This document shows, one piece after another, positions 16,344-25,722 of a DNA stretch of 64,000 nt. The notes below the pieces were generated by a model, which was given only the letters and a program-made list of their open reading frames with translations, was not told the origin of the DNA and made no database searches. Position numbers and translations under genes: made by a program. This stretch comes from Sideroxydans sp. (GTDB lineage Bacteria; Pseudomonadota; Gammaproteobacteria; Burkholderiales; Gallionellaceae). The stretch spans positions 29,941 through 93,940 of the forward strand of contig DAIDAG010000054.1 in NCBI GenBank assembly GCA_027310725.1, in the 5' to 3' direction. Position 1 is the first letter of the stretch. Every line of letters begins with the position of its first letter.

Positions 16344-17663
16344 ATGAAAATCAAAGAAAAAACACCCAAAATCGGTTTCGTATCGCTCGGTTGCCCCAAA
16401 GCAACGGTCGATTCGGAACATATCCTCACGCGCATGCGTGCCGAGGGTTATGTCATCACGCCGAGTTACCAGGAAGCCGATCTGGTGGTAGTGAATACCT
16501 GCGGCTTCATCGACAGTGCCGTGGCGGAATCGCTGGAAGCCATCGGCGAAGCGCTGCAGGAGAACGGCAAGGTCATCGTCACCGGATGCCTCGGCGCCAA
16601 GGGCGACATCGTGCAAAAGACACACCCCAAGGTACTGTCAGTCACTGGGCCGCACGAGACCGATGCTGTGATGAACGCAGTGCATCAATACTTGCCCAGA
16701 TTGCACGACCCCTATGTCGACCTGGTACCGCCGCAAGGTGTGCGCCTCACGCCGCAACACTTCGCCTATTTGAAGATATCCGAAGGCTGCAACCATCGCT
16801 GCACCTTCTGCATCATTCCCAGCCTGCGCGGCGACCTGGTAAGCCGGCCGATCCACGAGGTCATGACCGAGGCGGAGAAACTGGTCGAGTCCGGCGTGAA
16901 GGAGCTGCTGGTCATCTCGCAGGACACCTCGGCCTACGGCGTGGACGTTAAATACCGCACCGGCTTCTGGAACGGCAAGCCGCTGAAGACGCGCATGACC
17001 GAACTGGCGGACGCGCTCGGCAGCCTCGGCGTGTGGACCCGCCTGCATTACGTCTATCCCTATCCGAGCGTGGATGAAGTCATCCCGCTGATGGCGGAAG
17101 GCAAAATTCTGCCGTACCTGGATATCCCGTTCCAGCATGCCAACGAGCGCATCCTCAAGCTGATGAAGCGTCCGGCCAACAGCGAGAATGTGCTCAAGCG
17201 CATTCGCCAATGGCGCGACGTCTGCCCAGACATCACCCTGCGCAGCACCTTCATCGTCGGTTTTCCCGGCGAGACGGAAGAGGAATTCGAAGAACTGCTC
17301 GACTTCATCGAAGAGGCGCAACTGGACCGTGTTGGCGCGTTCAAGTACTCGCCGGTGGAAGGCGCGGTCGCGAACGCGCTGCCGGACCATGTCGATCCCG
17401 ATGTGCAGGAAGACCGCCTGGCGCGCCTGATGTACCTGCAGGAAGAGATCAGCGCCGGGAAGCTGGCGAAGAAAGTCGGCCAGACCATGACCGTGCTGGT
17501 GGACGATGTGGATGAAAACGGCTCGGTCGCGCGCAGCGCTGCCGATGCGCCGGAGATCGACGGTTTGGTGTATATCGACGGTGAAGAGCTGGAAGTCGGC
17601 GAGTTCGTCACGGTAAGGATCACCGATTCCGATGAGCATGATCTGTGGGGTGAAGTGGTCTGA
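16344..17663 (+). CDS. rimO: Ribosomal protein S12 methylthiotransferase RimO
   Basis: The product is 439 residues; ATG 16344 is taken because homologues begin just before [20 protein letters not shown]. The MTTase N-terminal domain holds three cluster cysteines (SLGCPK, NTCGF, TGCLG), and the radical-SAM domain holds [13 protein letters not shown] domain ends the protein. RimO adds a methylthio group to an aspartate of ribosomal protein S12. A small hairpin AAGGGG-CGAAAT-CCCCTT at 16285-16302 lies in the leader. It begins a run of closely spaced plus-strand genes (YkgJ, CrcB, DUF190). Confidence 0.95.
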   Translation: MKIKEKTPKIGFVSLGCPKATVDSEHILTRMRAEGYVITPSYQEADLVVVNTCGFIDSAVAESLEAIGEALQENGKVIVTGCLGAKGDIVQKTHPKVLSVTGPHETDAVMNAVHQYLPRLHDPYVDLVPPQGVRLTPQHFAYLKISEGCNHRCTFCIIPSLRGDLVSRPIHEVMTEAEKLVESGVKELLVISQDTSAYGVDVKYRTGFWNGKPLKTRMTELADALGSLGVWTRLHYVYPYPSVDEVIPLMAEGKILPYLDIPFQHANERILKLMKRPANSENVLKRIRQWRDVCPDITLRSTFIVGFPGETEEEFEELLDFIEEAQLDRVGAFKYSPVEGAVANALPDHVDPDVQEDRLARLMYLQEEISAGKLAKKVGQTMTVLVDDVDENGSVARSAADAPEIDGLVYIDGEELEVGEFVTVRITDSDEHDLWGEVV

Positions 17664-17665
17664 GC

Positions 17666-18004
17666 ATGAGCGAGGAAAATCCCTGCCTGACTTGCGGCGC
17701 CTGTTGCGCTTATTTCCGGGTTTCGTTCTACTGGGGTGAGTCGAACGAAACCCCCGGTGGCATCGTTCCCGCCGAACTGACCGAGCAGGTGCACCAGCAC
17801 CTGCTATGCATGAAAGGGACCAACAACCATCCTCCGCGTTGCGTCGCCCTGCAGGGCGAGGTTGGCAAACAGGTATCCTGTTCCATCTACGAGCAACGTC
17901 CCACGCCTTGCCGCGAGTTCAATGTGTATGAGCTCGACGGCTCGCCGAACATGCGCTGCTTCAAGCTGCGAGGCCTGACTCCTCCTGCTACAATCGAGCC
18001 ATGA
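17666..18004 (+). CDS. YkgJ-family cysteine cluster protein
   Basis: The product is 112 residues, starting 2 bases after the rimO stop. Cysteines in [29 protein letters not shown] and MRCFK form the conserved cluster of the UPF0153/YkgJ family, thought to bind zinc or an iron-sulfur centre. No biochemical role is established. It overlaps crcB by four bases (ATGA), so translation is coupled. Confidence 0.85.
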   Translation: MSEENPCLTCGACCAYFRVSFYWGESNETPGGIVPAELTEQVHQHLLCMKGTNNHPPRCVALQGEVGKQVSCSIYEQRPTPCREFNVYELDGSPNMRCFKLRGLTPPATIEP

Positions 18005-18384
18005 CTTTTTTTGCCTTTTTTGCTGTCGGTCTGGGTGCTGCCATCGGCGCGTGGCTGCGCTGGGGATTGGGAATATGGTTGAACCCGACAGTATCCGAAC
18101 TGCCATTGGGTACCCTGTCCGCCAATCTTATAGGCGGTTATCTGGTCGGACTTGCGGTCGCATTTTTCATGCACTACCCCAGTCTGTCGCCGGAATGGCG
18201 CTTGTTCGCAATCACCGGTTTCCTGGGAGGACTCACGACCTTTTCCACTTTCTCGGCAGAGACCGTTACGCTGCTGATGCGCGGGCAATATGCCTGGGGC
18301 ACGGCGATCGTCGCGGCACACCTCGGAGGTTCGCTGCTGATGACGGTGCTGGGGATGCAAACGTTCAAATGGTTACAGCAATAG
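18001..18384 (+). CDS. crcB: Fluoride exporter CrcB (Fluc)
   Basis: The product is 127 residues with four membrane spans. Fluc motifs are present: GAWLRWGLG (first span), [14 protein letters not shown] (the Asn of the fluoride pore) and [15 protein letters not shown] (the Phe box and TTFSTFS). Fluc proteins are dual-topology dimers that let fluoride leave the cytoplasm. There is no fluoride riboswitch in front, since the gene lies inside an operon behind rimO and ykgJ. Confidence 0.94.
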   Translation: MTFFAFFAVGLGAAIGAWLRWGLGIWLNPTVSELPLGTLSANLIGGYLVGLAVAFFMHYPSLSPEWRLFAITGFLGGLTTFSTFSAETVTLLMRGQYAWGTAIVAAHLGGSLLMTVLGMQTFKWLQQ

Positions 18385-18393
18385 GGAGAGAAT

Positions 18394-18705
18394 ATGCAAT
18401 CCGTCGTGCTTAGATTCTATGTCAGCGAAATACAACATCACCATAACGAACTGATGCACGAGTGGCTGCTGCGCCTGGCGCAACGCCTGGAAATACCCGG
18501 TGGCTCGGCCTTTCGCGCCATTGCCGGCTATGGCAAGCACGGGCGCATGCATGAAGAGACTTTCTTCGAGCTGGCAGGAAATCTAGCCGTCGCGGTCGAA
18601 TTCATCCTGGAAGCGAAGGATGCGGACAGATTGATGGCCGCGGTCGTTGCGGAGAAACTGCAACTGCACTATGTGCGTTACGCTGTGGAATCCGGCACGA
18701 CGTAA
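18394..18705 (+). CDS. DUF190 family protein
   Basis: The product is 103 residues, 9 bases after crcB, with GGGAGA before the start. The sequence pattern (VLRFYVSEIQHHHNELMHEW, then GSAFRAIAGYGKHG) is that of DUF190, a small ferredoxin-like fold related to PII-type proteins. It is often encoded beside crcB. The family is presumed to act with the fluoride channel, but function has not been shown. It is the last gene of the rimO-ykgJ-crcB set. Confidence 0.85.
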   Translation: MQSVVLRFYVSEIQHHHNELMHEWLLRLAQRLEIPGGSAFRAIAGYGKHGRMHEETFFELAGNLAVAVEFILEAKDADRLMAAVVAEKLQLHYVRYAVESGTT

Positions 18706-18809
18706 GTCTGTGGCCGATGTCTTGCCTGGCATTTTTTTGCCGGGTCATGACCAACCGCTTATCGGCTGATTTCTCGGCTGCTTGCCGGGATGGCCAGTTG
18801 TTCCATCAA

Positions 18810-19205
18810 TTACTTCTTTCCCTTGCCGGACAACTGAGTCTCGATCTCAACCTCGGCAGCGATCCAGTAGTCCATCGAGCCAGCCTTGAAACCGTTCTTC
18901 TCGGCAATGAAATAGGCAGCGTCCTGAACCATTCTGTAGCGTTGTTCCGGTGTCGGTGCGGCAGCCGTTTTGGCCGGTGCCGCTTTGGCGGGCGCGGCGG
19001 GCTTCTTCTCCGCTGCAGCGGGTTTGCCGACCGTTGTTGCCGGCTTTTTGGCTGTTGCGGTTTTGGTTGTCGTTGTCTTGGCAGTGACCTTTTTGGCGGT
19101 CGCCTTGGGGAGGGATGCTGCAGCGGTTGTTTTTCCGGCAGCAGGCTTGGTTGACGGTTTGGAGACGGCGGGTTTTTTTGCGGTGGTGGATTTTACAGTT
19201 GCCAT
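18810..19205 (-). CDS. DUF2934 protein with histone-H1-like Lys/Ala/Thr-rich tail
   Basis: The product is 131 residues. The C-terminal 40 residues (TPEQRYRMVQDAAYFIAEKN, then DYWIAAEVEIE) form the DUF2934 helix pair. The first 85 residues are almost only Ala, Lys, Thr, Pro and Val with many AKK and TKT repeats, resembling bacterial histone-H1-like proteins. The tail is strongly basic and should bind nucleic acid or be disordered. The function of DUF2934 is unknown. It is convergent with DUF190. Confidence 0.8.
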   Translation of the reverse strand: MATVKSTTAKKPAVSKPSTKPAAGKTTAAASLPKATAKKVTAKTTTTKTATAKKPATTVGKPAAAEKKPAAPAKAAPAKTAAAPTPEQRYRMVQDAAYFIAEKNGFKAGSMDYWIAAEVEIETQLSGKGKK

Positions 19206-19289
19206 GATCGCTACCTTTCAAAAATTAAGTTCATTGTTTTGCAAAATGAAACTTGTAATTTTATGTATCCCCCTCGCCCCCAATTCTAA

Positions 19290-19324
19290 ACACAAATACC
19301 CGGCGCCCTGTGATTTATTTGTGT
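19290..19324 (-). terminator. Inverted repeat after the spermidine-synthase-like gene
   Basis: ACACAAATA (19290-19298) and TATTTGTGT (19316-19324) are perfect 9-bp arms around 17 bases, reaching the stop codon of the minus-strand gene. On the minus strand a short T run follows. It is a weak candidate terminator. Confidence 0.35.
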
Positions 19325-20079
19325 CAAAGATAAAACACACCGCCCGGACAAGTCTGCGCCTGTTCGATGCGCGTCAGGGTGGGCAGCAGATTCAATCCGG
19401 TATTCTCCTTCAGCCTCACGGCGTGCTCCTTGAGGTCGTCCAGGTCGATGCGGATGGGCGCGCCCGTCGCGGCCAAGGCGATCACATTGCCGCTTTCGCA
19501 GGAAGGAAAAACCAGTGCGCGCGTCTCGAACGCTTCGCGCAGTCGCTCCAGGCTGGCGGTATAGCCGCGACTGCGTCCGAGCAGATTGACGGCGAGGATG
19601 CCGTTGTCGTTCAGGCGTGAACGGCACATCTGATAGAACGGCAAGGTATCCAGTTCGCCGGGTCGTGCGTTCTCGTCGAAACCGTCGACCAGGATCAGAT
19701 CGTAAGTCTTGTCGTTTTCGGCGATGAATTTTGCGCCGTCACCGATCACAACATTCAGGCGCAGAGGATCGTCCGGCAGCTTGAAGAATTGCCTGGCTGC
19801 AGCCACTACGCGCGGCTCGATCTCCACCACGGTCAGCTTCGCCAGCGGGCAATTGCGGTAGATGAATTTGGTCAGCGAAGCCGCGCCCAGACCGATCAGC
19901 AGCACCTTGCGCGGAAAGCGCGCATCGTCGCGCATGAGCAGGCTCGCCATCATCTCCTTGGTGTATTCGAGCTCCAGATGCCAGGGCCGTGCGATGCGCA
20001 TCGCGCCCTGTACCCAGGTGGAACCGAAGTGCAAATAACGGATGCCGGACTCTTCGCTGATATCGATGGAAAAACTCAT
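19324..20079 (-). CDS. Spermidine synthase-like methyltransferase-fold protein
   Basis: The product is 251 residues from ATG 20079. The Rossmann core is seen in KVLLIGLGAASLTKFIYRNC (motif I), LTVVEIEPRVVAAARQFF (acidic end of strand 2), VVIGDGAKFI and YDLILVDGFDENARPGEL. These match the polyamine synthase (SpeE) fold. Relatives of this length without the full N-terminal beta domain are often called fused or SpeE-like and may not make spermidine. It overlaps the DUF2937 gene by four bases and should be coupled to it. Confidence 0.75.
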   Translation of the reverse strand: MSFSIDISEESGIRYLHFGSTWVQGAMRIARPWHLELEYTKEMMASLLMRDDARFPRKVLLIGLGAASLTKFIYRNCPLAKLTVVEIEPRVVAAARQFFKLPDDPLRLNVVIGDGAKFIAENDKTYDLILVDGFDENARPGELDTLPFYQMCRSRLNDNGILAVNLLGRSRGYTASLERLREAFETRALVFPSCESGNVIALAATGAPIRIDLDDLKEHAVRLKENTGLNLLPTLTRIEQAQTCPGGVFYL

Positions 20080-20606
20080 TGTGTCGGGGTGGGGGAGGCT
20101 GAACGGGATAATTTTCTGAAAGCCAGGCGCGCCAGTGCCAGCAGCAGCTCCACCAGCAGCAGGACGGCGAGCGCCGCGCACGCGCCGAACACCAGCGCAT
20201 CCTGGTTCAATGGAACGGCATAACTGTACTGTCCCATCGCTTCATCCAGCATTTCCTTGTCGCCGTGCAAGAGGACATGCAGCGCTTTCAGCGGCAGGCT
20301 GGTCTGCAGCGCGGCCATGTCGGCCTCGAAACGCAGCTTGCGCGCGACCATCTTTGCGATTGCCAGTCCTTCTTCCTGAAAAGGCTTGACCTCGCTGTTG
20401 CGGTGCAGCTCGATCAGCTTGTTCAGGTCGCCGTTGAAATACTTGTTGGCGATCTCCTGGTACGGCTGCAAGTTGATACTTACCTCGCGCAGATGCGCAT
20501 CCACGCGTTTCTGGTATTGATCGACGAAATTGGGGGCCTGCAAGCCGATTAGCAGCGAGATGCAGGCCATGATGATCATCAGGTAGCGATAGAGGACGGC
20601 AGTCAT
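20076..20606 (-). CDS. DUF2937 family membrane protein
   Basis: The product is 176 residues with a span near 6-24 and another at about 137-160. Between them is a helical, probably periplasmic part (FVDQYQKRVDAHLREVSINL, then NKYFNGDLNKLIELH), as in the DUF2937 family. No function is known. Its stop codon overlaps the start of the spermidine-synthase-like gene, and it starts 15 bases after nnrD ends on the same strand. Confidence 0.75.
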   Translation of the reverse strand: MTAVLYRYLMIIMACISLLIGLQAPNFVDQYQKRVDAHLREVSINLQPYQEIANKYFNGDLNKLIELHRNSEVKPFQEEGLAIAKMVARKLRFEADMAALQTSLPLKALHVLLHGDKEMLDEAMGQYSYAVPLNQDALVFGACAALAVLLLVELLLALARLAFRKLSRSASPTPTQ

Positions 20607-20621
20607 GACCTCGGAAGCACT

Positions 20622-21530
20622 TTACTTCGGTGAAATGCGGTTCAAGAGCCAGCGCGCCCACTCGGTCACTTCCGTTGCGCTCATGCCCAGGGTGGCGTGT
20701 TGTTTTGCCAACTCATCGCCTGCCGCGCCGTGCAGGTATACAGCCAGCAGTAGTGCCTCGTCCGTGTCCAAGCCCTGCGCGACGAAGGCAGCGATCATGC
20801 CGCTCAGCACGTCGCCCATGCCGGCGCTGCTCATGCCGGGATTGCCGGTCCGGTTGATGTGCAGCTTGCCGTCGCGCGTGGCGCACAAGCTGCCTGCGCC
20901 TTTCAGTACCACGCTGCCGTGCAACTTCCCGGCGAGAGCAAGTGCCGCGCCCGTCCGATCCGCTTGAATGTCTTCTGTTTTGCAGTCCAGCAAACGCGCG
21001 GCTTCGCCTGGATGCGGGGTGAATACAGCGGCTGCTTTGCGTGTATGCAGCATGCCGCGCAAGTCGGGGCGCTGGGCGATCAGGTTCAAGGCATCGGCAT
21101 CCAGCACCAGCGCGACGTCGATCAGCAGTGCGTCATACAGCAGCTTTTGCGCAGCCGGGCTTTTGCCGAGGCCGCAACCGACCACCAGCACGTGAGAATT
21201 GAAATTGTTTTTCGCGTTTGCCTCCTCTCCCACCGGGGAAGGGTTGGGGTGTTGGAAGCCTCTCATGGCATCTGCAGCGCCATGCAGCATCAGCTCCGGC
21301 TGTAATAAATCCACAACAGGCGCGTTATCCGCCAGCATCCCGACATGCACACAGCCTGCACCCATTTTGAGGGCCGCGCGGCCGGCCAGTAACGCCGCCC
21401 CGACCATGCCATTGGCCCCGCCGATGACGGTGACCGTGCCGAACATCCCCTTGTTGCTGTCTCTGGGGCGCGGCTTGAGGAAGGCGGCGACTTGCTTCTG
21501 GGTGATCGAGGCGGTGCGGGCGTTAGCCAT
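20622..21530 (-). CDS. nnrD: ADP-dependent NAD(P)H-hydrate dehydratase NnrD
   Basis: The product is 302 residues. It is a ribokinase-like enzyme that repairs hydrated NADH/NADPH with ADP. Motifs: [20 protein letters not shown] (nucleotide lid region), [29 protein letters not shown] and the catalytic [15 protein letters not shown] (Asp). Only the C-terminal dehydratase domain of fused YjeF is present; no epimerase domain is here. Residues around 91-112 ([12 protein letters not shown] and on) look like an in-frame insertion from a dispersed repeat, between the usual helix and the VVGCGLG strand. It is divergent from purL across 73 bases. Confidence 0.93.
   Translation of the reverse strand: MANARTASITQKQVAAFLKPRPRDSNKGMFGTVTVIGGANGMVGAALLAGRAALKMGAGCVHVGMLADNAPVVDLLQPELMLHGAADAMRGFQHPNPSPVGEEANAKNNFNSHVLVVGCGLGKSPAAQKLLYDALLIDVALVLDADALNLIAQRPDLRGMLHTRKAAAVFTPHPGEAARLLDCKTEDIQADRTGAALALAGKLHGSVVLKGAGSLCATRDGKLHINRTGNPGMSSAGMGDVLSGMIAAFVAQGLDTDEALLLAVYLHGAAGDELAKQHATLGMSATEVTEWARWLLNRISPK
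21223..21251. repeat. Dispersed-repeat fragment inside nnrD
   Basis: CCTCTCCCACCGGGGAAGGG and the following GTTGGGGTG match, as I recall, a C/G-rich intergenic repeat common in proteobacterial genomes (consensus like CCCCAACCCTTCCCCGGTGGGAGAGG on the other strand). Here it is read in frame as [10 protein letters not shown] inside NnrD. Confidence 0.5.
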
Positions 21531-21564
21531 GTTGTTTTCCCTGAGTTTGAGAGGTCGGCTGCAT

Positions 21565-21570
21565 TATAAT
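21565..21570. promoter_or_regulatory. Putative -10 region between nnrD and purL
   Basis: TATAAT lies 34 bases before the purL start. Because ATTATAAT (21563-21570) is its own reverse complement, it can serve as a -10 box in both directions, for purL and for nnrD. Good -35 boxes are not evident. Confidence 0.4.
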
Positions 21571-21603
21571 TGCAACCTGTCGTCAACGCCCTTTATCCAT
21601 GCC

Positions 21604-24600
21604 ATGTTCCGCACTTCGATAGGTAAATCCGCTCTTTCCGCCTTCCGTCTCGACAAACTGCGCATCGCGCTGAGCGCCACGAAATCGGGCGTCACCCTCG
21701 AAGACACCCGCCACTGCTACTTCACCGAACTTTCCGCCGAGCTTGCTCCGGCTGACGCTGTCCTGCTGGATCGTTTGCTCGGTCTGGATAAGAGTGCAGG
21801 CGAGCCCCATCTCGAGGGCAAGGTAACCCGCCTGCTGGTCGTGCCGCGCCTGGGCACCATCTCGCCCTGGTCTTCCAAAGCCACCGACATCGCGCGCCAT
21901 TGCGCCTTGCCGCAAGTCACGCGCATCGAGCGCGGCGTGCTGTTTTACCTGAAGACCAGGAGCGGCAAGCCTCTGACGGATACCGAAAAACAGGCCGTGC
22001 TGCCGTTGCTGCATGACCGCATGACAGAATCCGTGGTTGCCGACGTTGCAGGCCCTTCGACTGAGCTCGGGACAGGCATCGAAGACAGGATATTCAAACA
22101 CGGCACGCCGCAGCCGCTGTCCACAGTGGACGTCCTCGTAGGCGGCAATGCGGCGCTGGAAGCCGCCAACCGCAAACTGGGTCTGGCTCTCTCCGCCGAC
22201 GAGATCGACTATCTGGTGCAGAACTTCACCAGGCTGGAACGCAACCCCACCGACGTCGAGCTGATGATGTTCGCGCAGGCCAACTCAGAACACTGCCGCC
22301 ACAAGATATTCAACGCCGACTGGATCATCGACGACCAACAGCAGACCATCTCCCTGTTCGGCATGATCCGCAACACGCACAAGTTGCACCCCGAAGGCAC
22401 CGTGGTTGCCTATTCCGACAATTCCTCGGTCATCAAGGGTGCCGAGATAGAGCGTTTCTATCCGCGCAAGGACGGCAGCTACGCCTTCAGCAAGGAACTA
22501 ACGCACACCCTGATGAAGGTCGAGACGCACAACCACCCGACCGCCATCGCGCCGTTCGCGGGGGCGGCGACCGGCTCCGGCGGCGAGATCCGCGACGAAG
22601 GTGCGACCGGCACGGGCTCCAAGCCGAAGGCCGGACTGACTGGGTTCTCGGTGTCCAACCTCAACATCCCGGGGTTCATACAGCCGTGGGAAATATTTGA
22701 GAAGGGGGAAGGAGGAAGGGAGTACGGTAAAACCGCCGCATCGCTGCTGAATTCACCCTTGAGCGCCGAAGGCGCGCTCCCTTCTCCCTTAAACCCTTCC
22801 CAGACGTACGGCAAGCCAGGGCGCATCGCGTCTCCTTTGCAGATCATGATCGACGGCCCCCTCGGTGGCGCGGCCTTCAACAACGAATTCGGCCGCCCCA
22901 ACCTGGCTGGTTACTTCCGCACCTTCGAAGAGAATGTCAACGGCGAGATGCGCGGTTACCACAAACCCATCATGCTGGCGGGCGGGGTTGGCAGCATTAG
23001 AGCCGAACACACGCACAAGCACGAGTTGCCGGTGGGCGCGGTGCTGATCCAGCTCGGCGGTCCCGGCATGCTGATCGGCCTCGGCGGCGGTGCGGCCTCC
23101 AGCATGGATACCGGCGCCAACGCCGAAAACCTCGATTTCGATTCCGTGCAGCGCGGCAACCCCGAGATGCAGCGCCGCGCGCAGGAAGTCATCGATCGCT
23201 GCTGGCAGATGGGCGACGACAACCCCATCCTCTCCATCCACGACGTCGGTGCGGGAGGCATTTCCAACGCGCTGCCGGAACTGGTGCATGGCGGCGGCAA
23301 GGGCGCGAAGTTCGAATTGCGCTCGGTGCCCTCTGAAGAGCGCGGCATGTCGCCGATGCAGATATGGAGCAACGAAGCGCAGGAACGCTACGTGCTGGCG
23401 ATCCCGGTCGAGCGCGTGCTGGAATTCCAGGCATTGTGCGAACGCGAACGGTGTCCTTTTGCGGTGCTGGGGACGGCCATCCGCGAAGACCGGCTCGTGG
23501 TGCACGATGAAGAATTCGACAACAACGCGGTGGACATGCCGCTCTCCGTGTTGCTCGGCAAGCCGCCGAAGATGACGCGCAAGGTGGCACGCGAGCAGGT
23601 CACACTGCCCAAATTCGATACCGGCAACGTCGTGCTGAAGGAATCCATCGAGCGCGTGCTGCGTCTGCCCTCAGTGGCGGACAAGACCTTCCTCATCTCC
23701 ATCGGCGACCGCACCGTGGGCGGCATGACCGCGCGCGACCAGATGGTCGGGCCGTGGCAAGTGCCGGTGGCGGATGTCGCCGTCACGCTGATGGGCTACA
23801 ACACCTATCTGGGCGAAGCCTTCGCGCTCGGCGAACGCACACCCATCGCCGTGCTCAATGCGCCTGCTTCCGGCCGCATGGCCATCGGCGAGGCGATCAC
23901 CAATATCGCGGCCGCGCAGATCGACAAGATCGGCGATATCAAACTCTCCGCCAACTGGATGGCTGCCGCCGGACACCACGGCGAAGACGCTGCGCTGTTC
24001 GACACCGTCAAGGCCGTGGGCATGGAAATGTGCCCGCAGCTCGGTATCAGCATCCCGGTGGGCAAAGATTCGATGTCGATGAAGACCACCTGGAAAGAGG
24101 GCGAGCAGAGCAAAGCCGTCACCGCGCCGCTGTCGCTCATCGTCACCGCTTTCGCCCCATGCAGCGATGCGCGCAAGACACTCACCCCGCAACTGGTAGC
24201 CGACACCGATACCGTCGTGCTGCTGTTCGACCTCGGCTGCGGCAAGAACCGCCTGGGCGGATCGGCGCTGGCGCAGGTGTACAAGCAAGTCGGCGATGTC
24301 GCGCCGGACGTGGACGATGCCAAGAAACTCAAGGCCTTCTTCAGCCTTATCCAGCGCTTCAACAGCGAAGGGAAGCTTCTGGCTTACCATGACCGTTCCG
24401 ACGGCGGCATGCTGGCGGCCCTGTGCGAGATGAGTTTCGCTTCGCACATCGGCCTGGACATCCGCCTGGACGAATGCAAGGGCGACGACCTCGGCATATT
24501 ATTCAACGAAGAACTCGGCGCGCTGGTGCAAGTGCATTGCGACGATCTGGCCGACATCTTCGTGCAGTGCGACGACGCAGGCCTTACCAACGTGCACGAA

Positions 24601-25677
24601 GTGGCGCGTCTCAACACCAGCGGCACCGTCAACATCTCGCACGGCAAGACGCAGTTGTACAGCGAGAATGCGATCACCCTGCGTCGCATCTGGTCCGAAA
24701 CCACCTGGCAGATACAAAAGCTGCGCGACAATCCGGCCTGCGCACAGCAGGAATACGAGCGCACGCTGGATGCGAAGGACCCGGGTCTGCATGTGAAGCT
24801 GACTTACGATCCGAACGAGAACCCTTATACCGTTCGCGGCGAGCCTGTCACCTCTGCCGCCCATCCTTCGACAAGGTCGGGACGAACGGCAGCGGCGGTG
24901 CTTACTTCGCGCCCCAGGATGGCCATCCTGCGCGAGCAGGGCGTGAACGGCCACGTCGAGATGGCTGCCGCCTTCGACCGCGCCGGCTTCACCGCCGTGG
25001 ATGTGCACATGAGCGACATCATCAGCGGCCGCGTGAAGCTGGCCGAATTCAAGGGCGTGGTGGCCTGTGGCGGATTCTCCTACGGCGACGTGCTGGGTGC
25101 GGGCGAGGGCTGGGCGAAATCCGTCCTGTTCAACCCGAGGGCGCGCGACGAGTTCGAGGCTTTCTTCAAGCGCAGTGACACATTCGCGCTCGGTGTGTGC
25201 AACGGCTGCCAGATGATGAGCAACCTGCACGAGATCATCCCGGGTGCGGAGAACTGGGCGCACTTCGCGCGCAACCAGTCGGAGCAGTTCGAGGCGCGCT
25301 TCGTCATGGTGGAAGTGCAGCAAACGCCGTCCATCCTGTTCGATAGCATGGCCGGCAGCCGCATGCCCATCGTCGTTGCGCACGGCGAAGGCTATGCAGA
25401 CTTCGGCAACACCAAGCGCCTGCATGACGCACAACCGCTGGTCACGCTGCGCTATGTCGATCACTACGGCAAACCGACGACTACCTATCCGCTCAACCCC
25501 AACGGCTCGCCGCAAGGCATCACCGGACTCACCACGCCGGACGGGCGCTTCAGCATCATGATGCCGCACCCCGAGCGAGTGTTCCGTTCCGTGCAAAATT
25601 CCTGGTACCCGAAGGAGTGGCAGGAGAACGGCGCATGGCTGCGCATGTTCCAGAATGCAAGGAAGTGGGTGGGGTAG
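21604..25677 (+). CDS. purL: Phosphoribosylformylglycinamidine synthase PurL
   Basis: The product is 1357 residues from ATG 21604; proteobacterial large PurL is about 1295. It makes FGAM from FGAR, glutamine and ATP in purine synthesis. Seen in order: N-terminal domain, linker, FGAM synthase halves ([56 protein letters not shown]) and the C-terminal glutaminase ([20 protein letters not shown], catalytic Cys in [10 protein letters not shown], and PHPERVF). Extra length comes from three in-frame stretches not expected in the family: about residues 150-158, 364-401 and 1080-1102. Each coincides with repeat-like DNA. The 3' end is partly duplicated downstream (26087-26129). Confidence 0.97.
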   Translation: MFRTSIGKSALSAFRLDKLRIALSATKSGVTLEDTRHCYFTELSAELAPADAVLLDRLLGLDKSAGEPHLEGKVTRLLVVPRLGTISPWSSKATDIARHCALPQVTRIERGVLFYLKTRSGKPLTDTEKQAVLPLLHDRMTESVVADVAGPSTELGTGIEDRIFKHGTPQPLSTVDVLVGGNAALEAANRKLGLALSADEIDYLVQNFTRLERNPTDVELMMFAQANSEHCRHKIFNADWIIDDQQQTISLFGMIRNTHKLHPEGTVVAYSDNSSVIKGAEIERFYPRKDGSYAFSKELTHTLMKVETHNHPTAIAPFAGAATGSGGEIRDEGATGTGSKPKAGLTGFSVSNLNIPGFIQPWEIFEKGEGGREYGKTAASLLNSPLSAEGALPSPLNPSQTYGKPGRIASPLQIMIDGPLGGAAFNNEFGRPNLAGYFRTFEENVNGEMRGYHKPIMLAGGVGSIRAEHTHKHELPVGAVLIQLGGPGMLIGLGGGAASSMDTGANAENLDFDSVQRGNPEMQRRAQEVIDRCWQMGDDNPILSIHDVGAGGISNALPELVHGGGKGAKFELRSVPSEERGMSPMQIWSNEAQERYVLAIPVERVLEFQALCERERCPFAVLGTAIREDRLVVHDEEFDNNAVDMPLSVLLGKPPKMTRKVAREQVTLPKFDTGNVVLKESIERVLRLPSVADKTFLISIGDRTVGGMTARDQMVGPWQVPVADVAVTLMGYNTYLGEAFALGERTPIAVLNAPASGRMAIGEAITNIAAAQIDKIGDIKLSANWMAAAGHHGEDAALFDTVKAVGMEMCPQLGISIPVGKDSMSMKTTWKEGEQSKAVTAPLSLIVTAFAPCSDARKTLTPQLVADTDTVVLLFDLGCGKNRLGGSALAQVYKQVGDVAPDVDDAKKLKAFFSLIQRFNSEGKLLAYHDRSDGGMLAALCEMSFASHIGLDIRLDECKGDDLGILFNEELGALVQVHCDDLADIFVQCDDAGLTNVHEVARLNTSGTVNISHGKTQLYSENAITLRRIWSETTWQIQKLRDNPACAQQEYERTLDAKDPGLHVKLTYDPNENPYTVRGEPVTSAAHPSTRSGRTAAAVLTSRPRMAILREQGVNGHVEMAAAFDRAGFTAVDVHMSDIISGRVKLAEFKGVVACGGFSYGDVLGAGEGWAKSVLFNPRARDEFEAFFKRSDTFALGVCNGCQMMSNLHEIIPGAENWAHFARNQSEQFEARFVMVEVQQTPSILFDSMAGSRMPIVVAHGEGYADFGNTKRLHDAQPLVTLRYVDHYGKPTTTYPLNPNGSPQGITGLTTPDGRFSIMMPHPERVFRSVQNSWYPKEWQENGAWLRMFQNARKWVG
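22051..22077. repeat. In-frame repeat fragment A in purL
   Basis: GGCCCTTCGACTGAGCTCGG and the next GACAGGC resemble the dispersed proteobacterial repeat CCTTCGACAAGCTCAGGACGAAC. It encodes GPSTELGTG between LHDRMTES and the TVDVL segment, where other PurL proteins have a shorter loop. Confidence 0.55.
22693..22806. repeat. In-frame 114-bp palindromic insertion B in purL
   Basis: Between codons for QPWE and YGKPGR, which are almost adjacent in other PurL proteins, lie 114 bases (38 codons, frame kept). Purine-rich arm 22701-22722 is roughly the inverse of 22777-22799, and a hairpin GCGCC-GAA-GGCGC sits between (22763-22775). The peptide is Gly, Ser, Pro and Leu rich ([20 protein letters not shown]). 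Confidence 0.7.
24861..24889. repeat. In-frame repeat fragment C in purL
   Basis: CCATCCTTCGACAAGGTCGG followed by GACGAACGG is close to the dispersed repeat CCTTCGACAAGCTCAGGACGAACGG. It encodes HPSTRSGRT between NPYTVRGEP and the glutaminase start [11 protein letters not shown], about 20 residues more than in other PurL proteins. Confidence 0.6.
25624..25666 (+). repeat. Direct repeat copy 1: purL 3' end
   Basis: These 43 bases, encoding [14 protein letters not shown] near the PurL C-terminus, are repeated at 26087-26129 with 40 of 43 identical positions in the same orientation. They flank the HTH regulator island. Confidence 0.9.
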
Positions 25678-25679
25678 AG

Positions 25680-25722
25680 TTGACATACCCATATTGGGTA
25701 GTAAGATGCCCGCTATGGGCAT
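25680..25722 (+). promoter_or_regulatory. Strong promoter with two overlapping operators for the HTH gene
   Basis: TTGACA (25680-25685) and TAAGAT (25702-25707) are spaced by 16 bases. The spacer is the perfect inverted repeat TACCCA-TAT-TGGGTA (25686-25700). A second one, ATGCCC-GCTAT-GGGCAT (25706-25722), covers the -10 and the start codon. The expected transcript start is about 25714, so the message would be leaderless or nearly so at ATG 25715. The arrangement suggests autorepression by the encoded HTH protein. Confidence 0.7.

Noticed and set aside
18001..18060. Fluoride riboswitch before crcB
   Set aside because: crcB overlaps the preceding gene and there is no GGCGAUGG...CUGAUG motif; it is an internal operon gene.
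18719..18749. Sigma-54 promoter TGGCAT...TTGCC
   Set aside because: The GG to GC spacing is one base short, and the sequence is better explained as a CCTGGCA/TGCCGGG hairpin between convergent genes.
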